Source of the DNA: Microbacterium sp. MF43
GTDB taxonomy: Bacteria; Actinomycetota; Actinomycetes; Actinomycetales; Microbacteriaceae
Reading direction: 5' to 3'
DNA: 64,000 bases
Assembly: GCF_012847295.1 (NCBI RefSeq)
Contig: NZ_JABBDY010000003.1
Coordinates: forward strand, 620,001-684,000
Below are positions 25,012 to 33,756 of the stretch, piece after piece. Position 1 is the stretch's first letter, and each line of letters starts with the position of its first letter. The notes below the pieces were generated by a model. That model was not told the origin of the DNA. It did no database searches and saw nothing but the letters and a program-made list of their open reading frames with translations. The position numbers and the translations under genes are program-made.

Positions 25012-25476
25012 TCAGCGCGCGAAGTACCCGCGGTAGTACTCGTACACCCAGCCGACGATCGCGACGAGGAAGATGCCGAATCCGATTGGCACCATCCACG
25101 CCCCCACGGCGAGGCCGATCATCGCGATCGCGGCCGAGAAGGCGAGGACGATCGGCCACCACGACCAGGGGCTGAACTCACCCAGCTCCGGGTCGCCGTC
25201 GTCGATGTCGGAGGTCAGGATGTCTTCGGGCAGTTCGCCACCCTGTGCCTTGTGCACCTTGCCGATGTAGAAGGCGATGAGCGCCGACATGAAGGCGGTG
25301 AAGAGCAGGGCGACACTGCCGACCCACTCGATCGAGCGCGTCGCGGTCTCCCACAGCGACTGGCTGCCGGTGAGGTTGGTGTCCCAGTGCGAGAGCAGGT
25401 TCCAGCCCGTGTAGACGACCGCCATCAGCACGAAGAACGCGCAGAGGAGCCACCAGAGTCCGGTGTTGGTGCGCAC
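25012..25476 (-). CDS. ctaF: cytochrome c oxidase subunit IV
   Basis: A 154-residue actinobacterial-type subunit IV of aa3 oxidase with four hydrophobic helices and a central hydrophilic loop (KVHKAQGGELPEDI, then acidic residues). A YEYYRGYFAR end is typical. The family has no counterpart in mitochondrial oxidase. The GTG start directly abuts the TAA stop of ctaD, indicating translational coupling. Confidence 0.92.
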   Translation of the reverse strand: MRTNTGLWWLLCAFFVLMAVVYTGWNLLSHWDTNLTGSQSLWETATRSIEWVGSVALLFTAFMSALIAFYIGKVHKAQGGELPEDILTSDIDDGDPELGEFSPWSWWPIVLAFSAAIAMIGLAVGAWMVPIGFGIFLVAIVGWVYEYYRGYFAR

Positions 25477-27240
25477 TTACTTCACCTCTCCCTCGGCGAG
25501 GTCGACAACCGGAGCTTCGGGCGCGTCCTTCGCGGGACCCACGCCGACGGGGATGCCCGCCTCCGGGTGGTTGAGGTCGAACGCAGGACGCTCGCTGCGG
25601 ATGCGCGGGATCGACGTGAAGTTGTGCCGCGGCGGCGGGCAGGAGGTGGCCCACTCCAGCGACGCGCCGTAACCCCACGGGTCGTTGACCGTCACCCGGG
25701 GCGCGTTGCGTGCCGTGATCCAGACATTGAACAGGAAGGGGATCATCGAAGCGCCCAGGATGATCGCACCCACGGTCGACACCTGGTTCTGCCAGGTGAA
25801 GCCATCTGCCTCGGAGTAGTCGGCATAGCGGCGGACCATGCCGTCCACGCCCAGCCAATGCTGGATGAGGAACGTCATGTGGAAGCCGATGAAGAGCATC
25901 CAGAAGTGCACCATGCCGAGACGCTCGTTGAGCATCTTGCCCGTCCACTTCGGCCACCAGAAGTAGAAGCCTGCGAACATCGCGAACACGACCGTGCCGA
26001 AGACGACGTAGTGGAAGTGCGCCACGACGAAGTACGAGTCCGACAAATGGAAGTCCAGGGGCGGCGACGCGAGGATGACGCCCGTGAGTCCACCGAACAC
26101 GAACGAGACCAGGAAGCCGAGTGCGAACACCATCGGTGTCTCGAAGGTCACGGAGCCCCGCCACATGGTTCCGATCCAGTTGAAGATCTTCACACCCGTC
26201 GGAACCGCGATGAGCATCGTCATGAGCGCGAAGAACGGCAGCAGGACAGCACCCGTCACGTACATGTGGTGCGCCCACACCGCGACCGACAGCGCGGCGA
26301 TGGCGATCGTCGCGTAGACGAGGGTCTTGTAGCCGAAGATCGGCTTGCGGCTGAAGACCGGAAGCACCTCGGAGATGATGCCGAAGAACGGCAGCGCGAT
26401 GATGTACACCTCGGGATGACCGAAGAACCAGAAGAGGTGCTGCCAGAGCAGGACGCCGCCGTTGGCCGGGTCGTAGATGTGCGCACCGAGCACGCGGTCA
26501 GCGGCGGCGGCCAGGATGGCGGCGGCGAGCACCGGGAACGCCATGAGGATCAGGATGCTGGTGACCAGCGTGTTCCACGAGAAGATCGGCATGCGCCACA
26601 TGGTCATGCCCGGCGCACGCATCGTGATGATCGTGGTGATGAAGTTCACCGCACCGAGGATCGTGCCGAAACCGCTCATGCCGAGGCCGAGCATCCAGAG
26701 GTTGCCTCCCGCGCCGGGAGAGAAGCTGGCATTCGCCAGCGGCTGGTAGGCGAACCAGCCGAACGACGCCGCGCCCTGCGGGGTGAGGAAGCCGGCGACC
26801 GCGATGGTCGACCCGAAGAGGAACAGCCAGAACGCGAAGGCGTTCAGACGGGGGAACGCGACATCGGGCGCACCGATCTGCAGCGGCAGGATCGCGTTGG
26901 CGAAGCCGGCGAAGAGCGGCGTCGCGAACATCAGCAGCATGATCGTGCCGTGCATCGTGAACAGCTGGTTGTACTGCTCCTTCGTCGGGATGATCTGCAT
27001 CCCGGGCTCGAAGAGCTCGGCGCGGATGATGAGCGCCATCACACCGCCGAGAAGGAAGAACAGCACCGACGAGATGAGGTACAGGTAGCCGATCGTCTTG
27101 TGGTCGGTGGAGGTGATCCACTTGACGATGATGTTGCCCTTCTGCTCGACGCGTGAAGCGCTGAGCAGCGCCGCCTGGCGAGGGGGCAGCGTGGTCGGGC
27201 GACCCTGCGTCTTCTCCTGAAGCGGAAGCGTCGTCGCCAT
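25477..27240 (-). CDS. ctaD: cytochrome c oxidase subunit I
   Basis: A 587-residue heme-copper oxidase catalytic subunit with about twelve membrane helices. It carries heme a and the heme a3-CuB site; the histidine-rich FFGHPEVYI segment (CuB ligand and the Tyr cross-link) and WAHHMY (two CuB His) are present, as is the [13 protein letters not shown]-terminus. It reduces oxygen and pumps protons. An SD-like GGAGA precedes the ATG. It is second in ctaC-ctaD-ctaF. Confidence 0.97.
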   Translation of the reverse strand: MATTLPLQEKTQGRPTTLPPRQAALLSASRVEQKGNIIVKWITSTDHKTIGYLYLISSVLFFLLGGVMALIIRAELFEPGMQIIPTKEQYNQLFTMHGTIMLLMFATPLFAGFANAILPLQIGAPDVAFPRLNAFAFWLFLFGSTIAVAGFLTPQGAASFGWFAYQPLANASFSPGAGGNLWMLGLGMSGFGTILGAVNFITTIITMRAPGMTMWRMPIFSWNTLVTSILILMAFPVLAAAILAAAADRVLGAHIYDPANGGVLLWQHLFWFFGHPEVYIIALPFFGIISEVLPVFSRKPIFGYKTLVYATIAIAALSVAVWAHHMYVTGAVLLPFFALMTMLIAVPTGVKIFNWIGTMWRGSVTFETPMVFALGFLVSFVFGGLTGVILASPPLDFHLSDSYFVVAHFHYVVFGTVVFAMFAGFYFWWPKWTGKMLNERLGMVHFWMLFIGFHMTFLIQHWLGVDGMVRRYADYSEADGFTWQNQVSTVGAIILGASMIPFLFNVWITARNAPRVTVNDPWGYGASLEWATSCPPPRHNFTSIPRIRSERPAFDLNHPEAGIPVGVGPAKDAPEAPVVDLAEGEVK

Positions 27241-27242
27241 GA

Positions 27243-28127
27243 TCAGTGGTCTCCCTCTTCGCTTGCACCCGTTCCGGGCAGGTTCTGGAGGCGGTCGTAC
27301 TGGTCGTTGATGTCCCCGGTCTGGCCGGCGTCTCGGAGGGAGGCGAGGTACTCCTCGTACTCCCCCTCGCTCACGACCTCGACGTTGAAGAGCATCATCG
27401 AGTGGTACTCACCGCAGAGCTCGGCGCACTTGCCGGCGTACGATCCCTCTCGGGTCGGCGTGAAGGACCAGTAGTTGTCCTTGCCGATGTACATGTCCTT
27501 CTTGTACAGGAAGTCGATGATCCAGAAGGAGTGGATCACATCCCGCGACTGGAGCTTGATCTTGACCGTCTGGTCGACCGGAAGGACGAGCGTGGGCAGC
27601 TCGCTGGTGATGTTGCCCTCAGCGTCGGTCTGCGCCTGGACGCCCATGCTCCAGACGGTGTCTTCCTCGTCCTCGCCGTTGTACTGGAAGTCCCACGACC
27701 ACTGCTTGCCGATGGCGGTGATCTCGACGTCCGGGTCTTCGTACTGCGTCTCGAGGATCGTCTGGTCGCGCGCCGTGAACGCGAAGAAGCCGATGACGAG
27801 GATGAGCGGCACGATCGTGTAGAAGATCTCGATCGGCATGTTGTACCGCAGCTGGACGGGGAGCCCGGTCTGACCGCGGCGGCGCCGGTAGGCGATCGCC
27901 GCCCAGCCCATCAGGCCCCACGTGATCACGCCGACGGCGAGAAGCACGATCCAGGAGTTGACCCACAGACCCGACACCATGTCGGTGCGGTCGGTGGCCG
28001 GGGTGCCGTCTTCGACGAAGCCGGGCAGGTAGCCGTTCAGCTCTGTCGGGGTGCATCCGGCGAGCAGTGCGGCCGTTGCGATCCCGATCGGGAGAACGGC
28101 CCAGCGGATACGGCGTTTCGAGGGCAC
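27243..28127 (-). CDS. ctaC: cytochrome c oxidase subunit II
   Basis: A 294-residue CuA-bearing subunit. It has an export signal with a lipobox (LLAGC, Cys25), two membrane helices (about 50-75 and 95-115) and a periplasmic cupredoxin domain. The binuclear CuA ligands are in [14 protein letters not shown] together with an upstream VIHSFWI histidine. It accepts electrons from QcrC. The start is GTG with AAAGGTG upstream. The ctaD gene follows after two bases. Confidence 0.95.
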   Translation of the reverse strand: MPSKRRIRWAVLPIGIATAALLAGCTPTELNGYLPGFVEDGTPATDRTDMVSGLWVNSWIVLLAVGVITWGLMGWAAIAYRRRRGQTGLPVQLRYNMPIEIFYTIVPLILVIGFFAFTARDQTILETQYEDPDVEITAIGKQWSWDFQYNGEDEEDTVWSMGVQAQTDAEGNITSELPTLVLPVDQTVKIKLQSRDVIHSFWIIDFLYKKDMYIGKDNYWSFTPTREGSYAGKCAELCGEYHSMMLFNVEVVSEGEYEEYLASLRDAGQTGDINDQYDRLQNLPGTGASEEGDH

Positions 28128-28227
28128 GGTGCACCTTTCCGGGTCGTGAAGAGGACCTTGCCAGTCTAGGGCAAGCGTTCAGTCGATTCAGGCCATCCGC
28201 CCAGGTTGAACCGTGTCTCCGGAGCGG

Positions 28228-28273
28228 AAAACCGCAGGCCCGGGCGCTCCGAGGAGCGCGCCGGGCCTGCGGG
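28228..28273 (-). terminator. intrinsic terminator downstream of the ErpA-type gene
   Basis: A GC-rich hairpin, CCGCAGGCCCG...CGGGCCTGCGG (28232-28272), followed on the minus strand by TTTT at 28231-28228. It lies 15 bases past the stop at 28288 and separates that gene from the ctaC promoter region. Confidence 0.85.
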
Positions 28274-28287
28274 AAAATCTCCTGCGA

Positions 28288-28653
28288 TCAGTGGAAGCTG
28301 TCGCCACATGCGCAGCTGCCGGCCGCGTTCGGGTTGTCGATCGTGAAGCCCTGCTCCGAGATCGTGTCCTTGAAGTCGATGGTCGCGCCGTCGAGGTAGG
28401 GGACGCTCATGTCGTCGACGATCACCTCGACTCCGTCGAAGTCGACCGTCTTGTCTCCGTCGAGGTAGCGCTCGTCGAAGTACAGCTGGTAGATGAGGCC
28501 GCTGCAGCCGCCGGGCTGGACTGCGACGCGCAGGCGGAGATCATCCCGCCCCTCCTGGGAGAGCAGGCTCTTCACCTTGAGCGAGGCAGCGTCGGTGAGC
28601 AGGACGCCGTGCTCGCGAACGGACTGGTCGGTCGACATCGCAGTGTCGGTCAT
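28288..28653 (-). CDS. erpA: iron-sulfur cluster insertion protein ErpA (A-type carrier)
   Basis: A 121-residue HesB/IscA-family A-type carrier that binds and transfers Fe-S clusters to apoproteins. The three conserved cysteines are present: one in GGCSG and two in the C-terminal SCACGDSF. Next to a Rieske protein and oxidase genes, it probably supplies clusters broadly. A GGAGGAG ribosome binding site precedes the ATG, and a TAGAAT hexamer lies at 28696-28701. It ends at a strong terminator, so it forms its own unit. Confidence 0.93.
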   Translation of the reverse strand: MTDTAMSTDQSVREHGVLLTDAASLKVKSLLSQEGRDDLRLRVAVQPGGCSGLIYQLYFDERYLDGDKTVDFDGVEVIVDDMSVPYLDGATIDFKDTISEQGFTIDNPNAAGSCACGDSFH

Positions 28654-28739
28654 GGCACTCCTCCGGACGGGCCGCGTTCGCGGCTGGATGGTGCGATTCT
28701 ACCTTCGTCGCCGGGGAACCGGCTCCGAGCGGATCGTGT

Positions 28740-30140
28740 CTACGCCCGGCCGTCGCGCCGGTCGAGCTTCTCGAGGAGCAGCGCCTCGGACAGGACCGCG
28801 TTTCGGAACGTCTCGAGGTGCAGGGACTCATTGGGGCTGTGCGCGCGGGCGTGCGGGTCCTCCACCCCGGTGACGAGGATCTGCGCCCCGGGGAACTCGC
28901 GGACGAGGTCGGCGATGAAGGGGATGGATCCGCCCACTCCGATGTCGACCGATTCGACGCCGTACCCTTCGTGCAGCGCCTCGCGGGCAGCCTCGACGGC
29001 CCAGCCGGAGGTGTCGACGAGGAACGCGTCGCCGTAGTCCTGGTCGGTGAAGGTCACTTCGGCCCCGAACGGGGCGTGGGCTCGCAGGTGCGCCTCGATG
29101 GCCCCATAGGCGTCGCGCGCGGACTGGCCGGGGGCGATGCGTGCGCTGATGACGACCGAGACCTCGGGGCTCAGCGTGTTCGAGGCGTTCGCGACGCTCG
29201 GCGCATCGATGCCCGTCACGGTGATGGACGGCTTGTTCCAGATCCGGCTGAGGATCGTGCCCCGCCCGACCGGCGAGACTCCGGCCGGCAGTCCGGCCTC
29301 GTCGCGCAGCGTCTCCTCGGAGTACTCGGGAGTCGGGGCATCCCGCTCCGTCAGGCCCTCCACCGCGACTGCTCCGTCGTCGTCCCACAGCGTCGCCAGC
29401 ATCTTGACAGCGGCCATCATCGCGTCGGGCACCGCTCCACCGAACATGCCGGAGTGCGACGCGTGCTCGAGCGTCTTCACGCGCATGGTGAAGCGCGTGT
29501 TGCCACGCAGGGAGACGGTGAGAGCAGGCGTCTTGTCGTCCCAGTTGCCCGAGTCGGCGACCACGATGACGTCGGCGCGAAGCGCGTCGGCGTTGTCGGA
29601 GAGGAATTGCGCGAACGAGCGTGATCCGGCCTCCTCCTCGCCTTCGAAGAAGAGCGCGACGCCCAGATCGAAGTCCTCGCCGACCGCCTCCTTGAGCGCA
29701 CGGAGCGCGGCGATGTGCGCCATGACGCCCGCCTTGTCGTCGGCCGCCCCGCGCCCGTACAGGCGACCGTTGCGCAGCGTCGGCTCGAACGGCGGCGACT
29801 CCCACAGCGACTCGTCGCCGACCGGCTGAACGTCATGGTGTGCGTACAGCAGGATCGTCGGGCGGCCGTTGCGCGCCGCACGCGTGGCCAGCACGGCCGG
29901 CTTCCCCTGCTCCGCCGTGCCCGGGATCGACGAGCGCCGCACCTCGACGGTCTCGAACAGCCCGGTGCCGCGCACGAGATCGGCGACTGCCTCGGCGCTG
30001 CGCTCGACCGGCGCCTCGTCGAACCCAGGGAAGGCGACGGACGGAATGCGCACGAGGGTGCCGAGGTCGGCGATGGCGGCAGGGATGCCGGATGCCGCTG
30101 CGTCGCGCACAGCATCCTGTCGGGAGAGGTCAGAGGTCAT
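28740..30140 (-). CDS. M20 family dipeptidase
   Basis: A 466-residue M20 metallopeptidase, probably a cytosolic dipeptidase of the PepV/CNDP type. The zinc ligands appear in YAHHDVQP, GAADDKAGVMAH and FEGEEEAGS, followed by a C-terminal VGGSIPF and a terminal HSPNE zinc-histidine motif. A dimerisation lid is inserted in the middle. Length is usual. The ATG at 30140 follows a TAAGAT hexamer by seven bases. It is divergent from the DUF3043 gene. Confidence 0.92.
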   Translation of the reverse strand: MTSDLSRQDAVRDAAASGIPAAIADLGTLVRIPSVAFPGFDEAPVERSAEAVADLVRGTGLFETVEVRRSSIPGTAEQGKPAVLATRAARNGRPTILLYAHHDVQPVGDESLWESPPFEPTLRNGRLYGRGAADDKAGVMAHIAALRALKEAVGEDFDLGVALFFEGEEEAGSRSFAQFLSDNADALRADVIVVADSGNWDDKTPALTVSLRGNTRFTMRVKTLEHASHSGMFGGAVPDAMMAAVKMLATLWDDDGAVAVEGLTERDAPTPEYSEETLRDEAGLPAGVSPVGRGTILSRIWNKPSITVTGIDAPSVANASNTLSPEVSVVISARIAPGQSARDAYGAIEAHLRAHAPFGAEVTFTDQDYGDAFLVDTSGWAVEAAREALHEGYGVESVDIGVGGSIPFIADLVREFPGAQILVTGVEDPHARAHSPNESLHLETFRNAVLSEALLLEKLDRRDGRA

Positions 30141-30147
30141 GCGGGTA

Positions 30148-30153
30148 ATCTTA
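30148..30153 (-). promoter_or_regulatory. -10 hexamer for leaderless dipeptidase mRNA
   Basis: TAAGAT on the minus strand with a seven-base spacer to the ATG at 30140. The gap to the divergent DUF3043 gene is only 50 bases. Confidence 0.5.
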
Positions 30154-30190
30154 AGTGCACCCGCCCCCGCAAAATCTTCCGAGGATCATC

Positions 30191-30781
30191 GTGGCCAAGA
30201 ACTCCGCAGCATCCGCGTCCAGCGACGCGCCGTCCGACGGGACGGTGCTGAACGGCACTCCCGTCACGACCGGAAAGGGTCGCGCGACCCCGACCCGCGC
30301 CGAGCGCGAGGCCGCCCGCAAGCGCCCCCTCGTGCCCGACACCAAGGAGGCGAAGGCGCGTCAGCGGGCCGAACTCGCCGCTCAACGCGAGAAGGCCCGC
30401 GTGGGCATGGCCTCCGGCGACCCGCGCTACCTCCCGGCGCGCGACCAGGGTCCGCAGCGCAAGTTCGTGCGCGACTACGTCGACGCCGGCTGGCACCTGG
30501 GCGAGGCGGTCATGCCCGCCATGGTGATCGTGATCCTCGCGACCTTCATCCCGCTGCGCGAGGTGCAGTTCTACTCGTTCGTCGTGCTGTGGATCTTCAT
30601 CTTCTTCGTCATCGGCGACATGATCCTGACCTCGATCATGGTCAAGCGCGCGGTCAAGGCGAAGTTCGGGGCCGACAAGATCGAGAAGGGCCTCGGCTGG
30701 TACGCCGCGATGCGCACCGTTCAGATGCGCTTCCTGCGTCTGCCGAAGCCGCAAGTCAAGCGCGGCCAGCGCCCGGTCTGA
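30191..30781 (+). CDS. DUF3043 membrane protein
   Basis: A 196-residue actinobacterial DUF3043 protein. The N-terminal third is highly charged and disordered (TRAEREAARKRP and KARQRAEL blocks), followed by ARDQGPQRKFVRDYVDA, a conserved family segment, then two membrane helices (about 105-125 and 130-150) and a basic C-terminus. Function unknown. The GTG at 30191 is chosen because CGAGGA stands six bases upstream; the frame is open for another twelve codons. It is convergent with pyrD. Confidence 0.87.
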   Translation: MAKNSAASASSDAPSDGTVLNGTPVTTGKGRATPTRAEREAARKRPLVPDTKEAKARQRAELAAQREKARVGMASGDPRYLPARDQGPQRKFVRDYVDAGWHLGEAVMPAMVIVILATFIPLREVQFYSFVVLWIFIFFVIGDMILTSIMVKRAVKAKFGADKIEKGLGWYAAMRTVQMRFLRLPKPQVKRGQRPV

Positions 30782-30798
30782 GTCGATCGGATGCCTCT

Positions 30799-30820
30799 CC
30801 CGCCGTCACCGGACGGTGGG
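30799..30820. terminator. small hairpin between convergent genes
   Basis: CCCGCCGTC and GACGGTGGG form a nine-pair stem with one G-U pair and the four-base loop ACCG. It lies between the stops of the DUF3043 gene and pyrD and could end transcription in either direction. No T-run. Confidence 0.35.
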
Positions 30821-30843
30821 TCGCCCGGCCATGCCGGCGCGCG

Positions 30844-31875
30844 TCAGGCCGAGACGTCTCGACGCAGTCCGCGACTGATCTGCCGGGCCCACAACGGTCC
30901 CCGATAGAGGAAGCCGGTGTATCCCTGAACCAGGGTGGCCCCGGCATCCCGCCGCTCGCGCACATCGGCGGCCGTCTCGACGCCGCCGACGGAGATGACG
31001 CAGAAGTCGGCGGGCACGGCCGCGCGGACGAGGCGCAGGACCTCGAGCGAACGCTGCTTCAGCGGGGCACCGGACAGGCCGCCCGCTCCGGCGGCTGCCA
31101 CCGTCTCCGGATCGGTGACGAGCCCGTCGCGCGAGATCGTCGTGTTCGTGGCGATGAGACCGGCCAGGCCGAGGTCCACCGCCAGCGTCGCGATGGCCGT
31201 CACCTCGTCGTCGGGCAGGTCGGGGGCGATCTTCACCAGGAGGGGCGTCGGGCCCGCGGCATCCCGGACCGCCTCCAGCAGCGGCCGGAGGGTCTCGACG
31301 GCCTGCAGCCCGCGCAGGCCGGGCGTGTTCGGAGAGGACACGTTGACGACGAGGTAATCGGCGAGAGGCGCGAGCTGTGTCGCGCTTCGCACGTAGTCGG
31401 CGGTGGCATCGGCGACATCGACCACACGGCTCTTGCCGATGTTCACGCCGATCACACCTCGGTGCCGCCGACGGCGCAGCTTCTCGAGTCGCGCTGCGGC
31501 CGCCTCGGCGCCGTGGTTGTTGAAGCCCATCCGGTTGACGACCGCCCGATCGGGGATGAGCCGGAACAGTCGCGGGCGAGGGTTCCCCTCCTGCGGGATG
31601 GCGGTGAGGGTGCCCACCTCGACATGCCCGAACCCGAGCGCGAACAGCCCCGCCGCGCCGGTGGCGTCCTTGTCGAAGCCCGCCGCGACGCCGAACGGCG
31701 TGGCGAAGCGCAGCCCGAGCGCCGAGACCCCCAACGCGGGATCGGGGCGGGTGAGCGCGCGCGCAGCCCAGGAGAACGGCGGAACTCCGAGAACACGGAT
31801 GACGACCATGGCCGCGTGGTGCGCGGTCTCGGGATCCATGCGCGACAGCACGGTCCGGAAGAGGAGGGGATACAT
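30844..31875 (-). CDS. pyrD: dihydroorotate dehydrogenase (quinone), class 2
   Basis: A 343-residue class 2 dihydroorotate dehydrogenase, oxidising dihydroorotate to orotate in pyrimidine synthesis with FMN and passing electrons to menaquinone. The N-terminal helices that anchor class 2 enzymes to the membrane are present (residues 1-45). FGVAAGFDKDA, NRMGFNNHGA, VVNVSSPNTPGLR with the catalytic Ser, and the GGVETAADV phosphate-binding region are visible. The ATG at 31875 follows a TAGCCT hexamer by seven bases. Confidence 0.96.
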   Translation of the reverse strand: MYPLLFRTVLSRMDPETAHHAAMVVIRVLGVPPFSWAARALTRPDPALGVSALGLRFATPFGVAAGFDKDATGAAGLFALGFGHVEVGTLTAIPQEGNPRPRLFRLIPDRAVVNRMGFNNHGAEAAAARLEKLRRRRHRGVIGVNIGKSRVVDVADATADYVRSATQLAPLADYLVVNVSSPNTPGLRGLQAVETLRPLLEAVRDAAGPTPLLVKIAPDLPDDEVTAIATLAVDLGLAGLIATNTTISRDGLVTDPETVAAAGAGGLSGAPLKQRSLEVLRLVRAAVPADFCVISVGGVETAADVRERRDAGATLVQGYTGFLYRGPLWARQISRGLRRDVSA

Positions 31876-31882
31876 CGGATCC

Positions 31883-31888
31883 AGGCTA
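31883..31888 (-). promoter_or_regulatory. -10 hexamer for leaderless pyrD mRNA
   Basis: TAGCCT on the minus strand with a seven-base spacer to the ATG at 31875, in the 44-base gap after nrdR. Confidence 0.45.
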
Positions 31889-31919
31889 ACCGGTCACTCC
31901 GCTGCGGTCCGACGTCGTG

Positions 31920-32393
31920 TCAGTCGACCGCCCGGGCGGGGCGATCCTGATGATCGGCGCGCAGCTGCGCGATCGCCGAATCGAAGTCCTCCAGAGAGTC
32001 GAACGCCTGGTAGACGCTGGCGAATCGCAGGTAGGCCACCTCGTCGAGTTCGCGGAGCGGCCCCAGGATCGCCAGGCCGATCTCATTGGTGTCGAGCTGC
32101 GACGCACCCGTCTGGCGGACCGTCTCCTCGACGGTCTGGGCCAGGACCGCGAGGTCGGCCTCCGTCACGGGCCGGCCCTGACAGGCCTTGCGGACGCCCG
32201 ACATGACCTTCTCCCGGCTGAAGGGCTCGATCACCCCCGAGCGCTTGATCACGTTGAGGCTCGCCGTCTCCACGGTCGTGAAACGACCGCCGCACTGCGG
32301 GCACTGGCGACGTCGGCGAATGCTGAGACCGTCGTCGCTCGTGCGCGAGTCGATCACGCGCGAGTCCGGGTGGCGGCAGAACGGGCAGTGCAT
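31920..32393 (-). CDS. nrdR: transcriptional repressor NrdR
   Basis: A 157-residue repressor of ribonucleotide reductase genes. It has the N-terminal zinc ribbon (CPFC ... CPQC, residues 3-34) and an ATP-cone domain from about residue 48 ([13 protein letters not shown]). It senses dATP/ATP and binds NrdR boxes. No NrdR box is seen next to it. A TAGTCT hexamer stands nine bases before the ATG, so the leader is at most a few bases. In many actinobacteria nrdR is near lexA or nrd genes; here it is between hisD and pyrD. Confidence 0.95.
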   Translation of the reverse strand: MHCPFCRHPDSRVIDSRTSDDGLSIRRRRQCPQCGGRFTTVETASLNVIKRSGVIEPFSREKVMSGVRKACQGRPVTEADLAVLAQTVEETVRQTGASQLDTNEIGLAILGPLRELDEVAYLRFASVYQAFDSLEDFDSAIAQLRADHQDRPARAVD

Positions 32394-32424
32394 GGCAGGA
32401 ACAGACTACGCCTCACGCGGCCGG

Positions 32425-33726
32425 CTACGCCTCGAAGCGCGCCACGACGGCCTCACCGTGGGCGGGCAGCGCCTCGGCCTCCGCGAGTGTGACGATCGCG
32501 TCGCGGACCGCTTCGAGTGCCGAGTGATCGTACTCGATGACCTGCTGCGGCCGCAGGAACGTCGAAGCCGACAGCCCGGCGGCGTAACGGGCCTGACCGC
32601 CGGTCGGAAGCACGTGATTGCTGCCCGCGAGGTAGTCGCCGAGGCTGACCGGTGAGTCCGGCCCGACGAACACCGCGCCGGCGTGGACGAAGTCCTCGGG
32701 GCGTGGGTCAGCGAGATGCAGTTCGAGGTGCTCCGGCGCGTAGGCGTTGCTGAAGTCCGTCGCCGCTGCGAGGTCGTCGACGAGGACGATCGCGGACTGC
32801 GGTCCGGACAGCGCCGTCGTCACTCGCTCGGCGTGACGTGTCGCCAGCGCGCGGGAAGCGACCTCCACGGCCAGTGCCGCCGCGAGCGGCTCCGATGTCG
32901 TGACGAGGACGGCAGAGGCCTGCTCGTCGTGCTCAGCCTGGCTGATGAGATCGGCGGCGACCAGCCGCGGATCGGCGGTGTCGTCGGCGACGATCAGGAT
33001 CTCGGTGGCGCCGGCCTCGGCATCCGTCCCGACGAGTCCCGCCACCGCGCGTTTCGCGGCCGCGACGAAGTTGTTGCCGGGGCCGGTGACGACGTCGACG
33101 GGCTCGAGTCCGAGCGTCGGCACCCCGTGCGCGAGCGCTCCGACGGCCCCTGCGCCGCCCATGGCGTAGACCTCGTCGACGCCGAGGAGCTTCGCGGCAC
33201 CCAGGATCACGGGGTGCACGCGTCCGCCGTGCTCCCGCTGAGGGGGCGAGGCGAGCGCGATCTCGGCGACGCCCGCCACCTGGGCGGGGACGACGTTCAT
33301 GACGACGCTCGACGGGTAGACGGCCTTCCCGCCCGGCACGTAGAGCCCGACGCGGCGCACGGGCTGCCACCGTTGTGTCACCCGCGCACCGGGGCCGAGC
33401 ACGGTCGTCGCGGGGGCGGGCACCTGAGCGGCGGAGGCCTCGCGCACCCGCGCGATGGCCTCCTCGAGCGCACTGCGCACCGCGGGGTCGAGCGCCGCGG
33501 CGGCCTCGTCGAGGTGGGAGCCCGGGACGCGGATGTCATGGCCGGTCACCCGGTCGAACCGCTCCGCCTGATCGCGAAGCGCCGTCTCGCCGTGCGAGGC
33601 GACGTCGGCGACGATGCGGGCGGCTGTCGTGAGAGCCTCTTCGCGCGCCGCCGAGGCACGCGGGACGGTCGCGAGAAGCTCCGCGGACGTGAGTACACGC
33701 CCGCGCAGGTCGATCGTGCGGAGCAT
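32425..33726 (-). CDS. hisD: histidinol dehydrogenase
   Basis: A 433-residue zinc enzyme that performs the last two oxidations of histidine synthesis, histidinol to histidine with NAD. GPGNNFVAAAKRAV and the STSDPxxLG-like block are recognisable, with the conserved SQAEHDEQASAVLVT zinc-binding stretch (Gln-x-x-His) and a C-terminal GxNHVLPTGGQAR motif. Other his genes are not adjacent in the window. The ATG at 33726 is preceded by TAGCGT at the six-base distance. Confidence 0.96.
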   Translation of the reverse strand: MLRTIDLRGRVLTSAELLATVPRASAAREEALTTAARIVADVASHGETALRDQAERFDRVTGHDIRVPGSHLDEAAAALDPAVRSALEEAIARVREASAAQVPAPATTVLGPGARVTQRWQPVRRVGLYVPGGKAVYPSSVVMNVVPAQVAGVAEIALASPPQREHGGRVHPVILGAAKLLGVDEVYAMGGAGAVGALAHGVPTLGLEPVDVVTGPGNNFVAAAKRAVAGLVGTDAEAGATEILIVADDTADPRLVAADLISQAEHDEQASAVLVTTSEPLAAALAVEVASRALATRHAERVTTALSGPQSAIVLVDDLAAATDFSNAYAPEHLELHLADPRPEDFVHAGAVFVGPDSPVSLGDYLAGSNHVLPTGGQARYAAGLSASTFLRPQQVIEYDHSALEAVRDAIVTLAEAEALPAHGEAVVARFEA

Positions 33727-33732
33727 ACTTCT

Positions 33733-33738
33733 ACGCTA
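33733..33738 (-). promoter_or_regulatory. -10 hexamer for leaderless hisD mRNA
   Basis: TAGCGT on the minus strand, six bases (AGAAGT) before the ATG at 33726. No leader peptide or T-box-like structure fits in the 30-base gap to the upstream gene. Confidence 0.55.
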
Positions 33739-33756
33739 GCGGCGCGGGAGGCGGCG

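Noticed and set aside
25252-27156. 634-codon plus-strand frame opposite ctaD
   Set aside because: Asp/Glu/Arg/His-rich shadow of the oxidase gene with no hydrophobic core.
28138-28230. Small RNA or extra gene between ctaC and the erpA terminator
   Set aside because: The space is short and holds only promoter-like sequence and the terminator; no frame or structure supports a gene.
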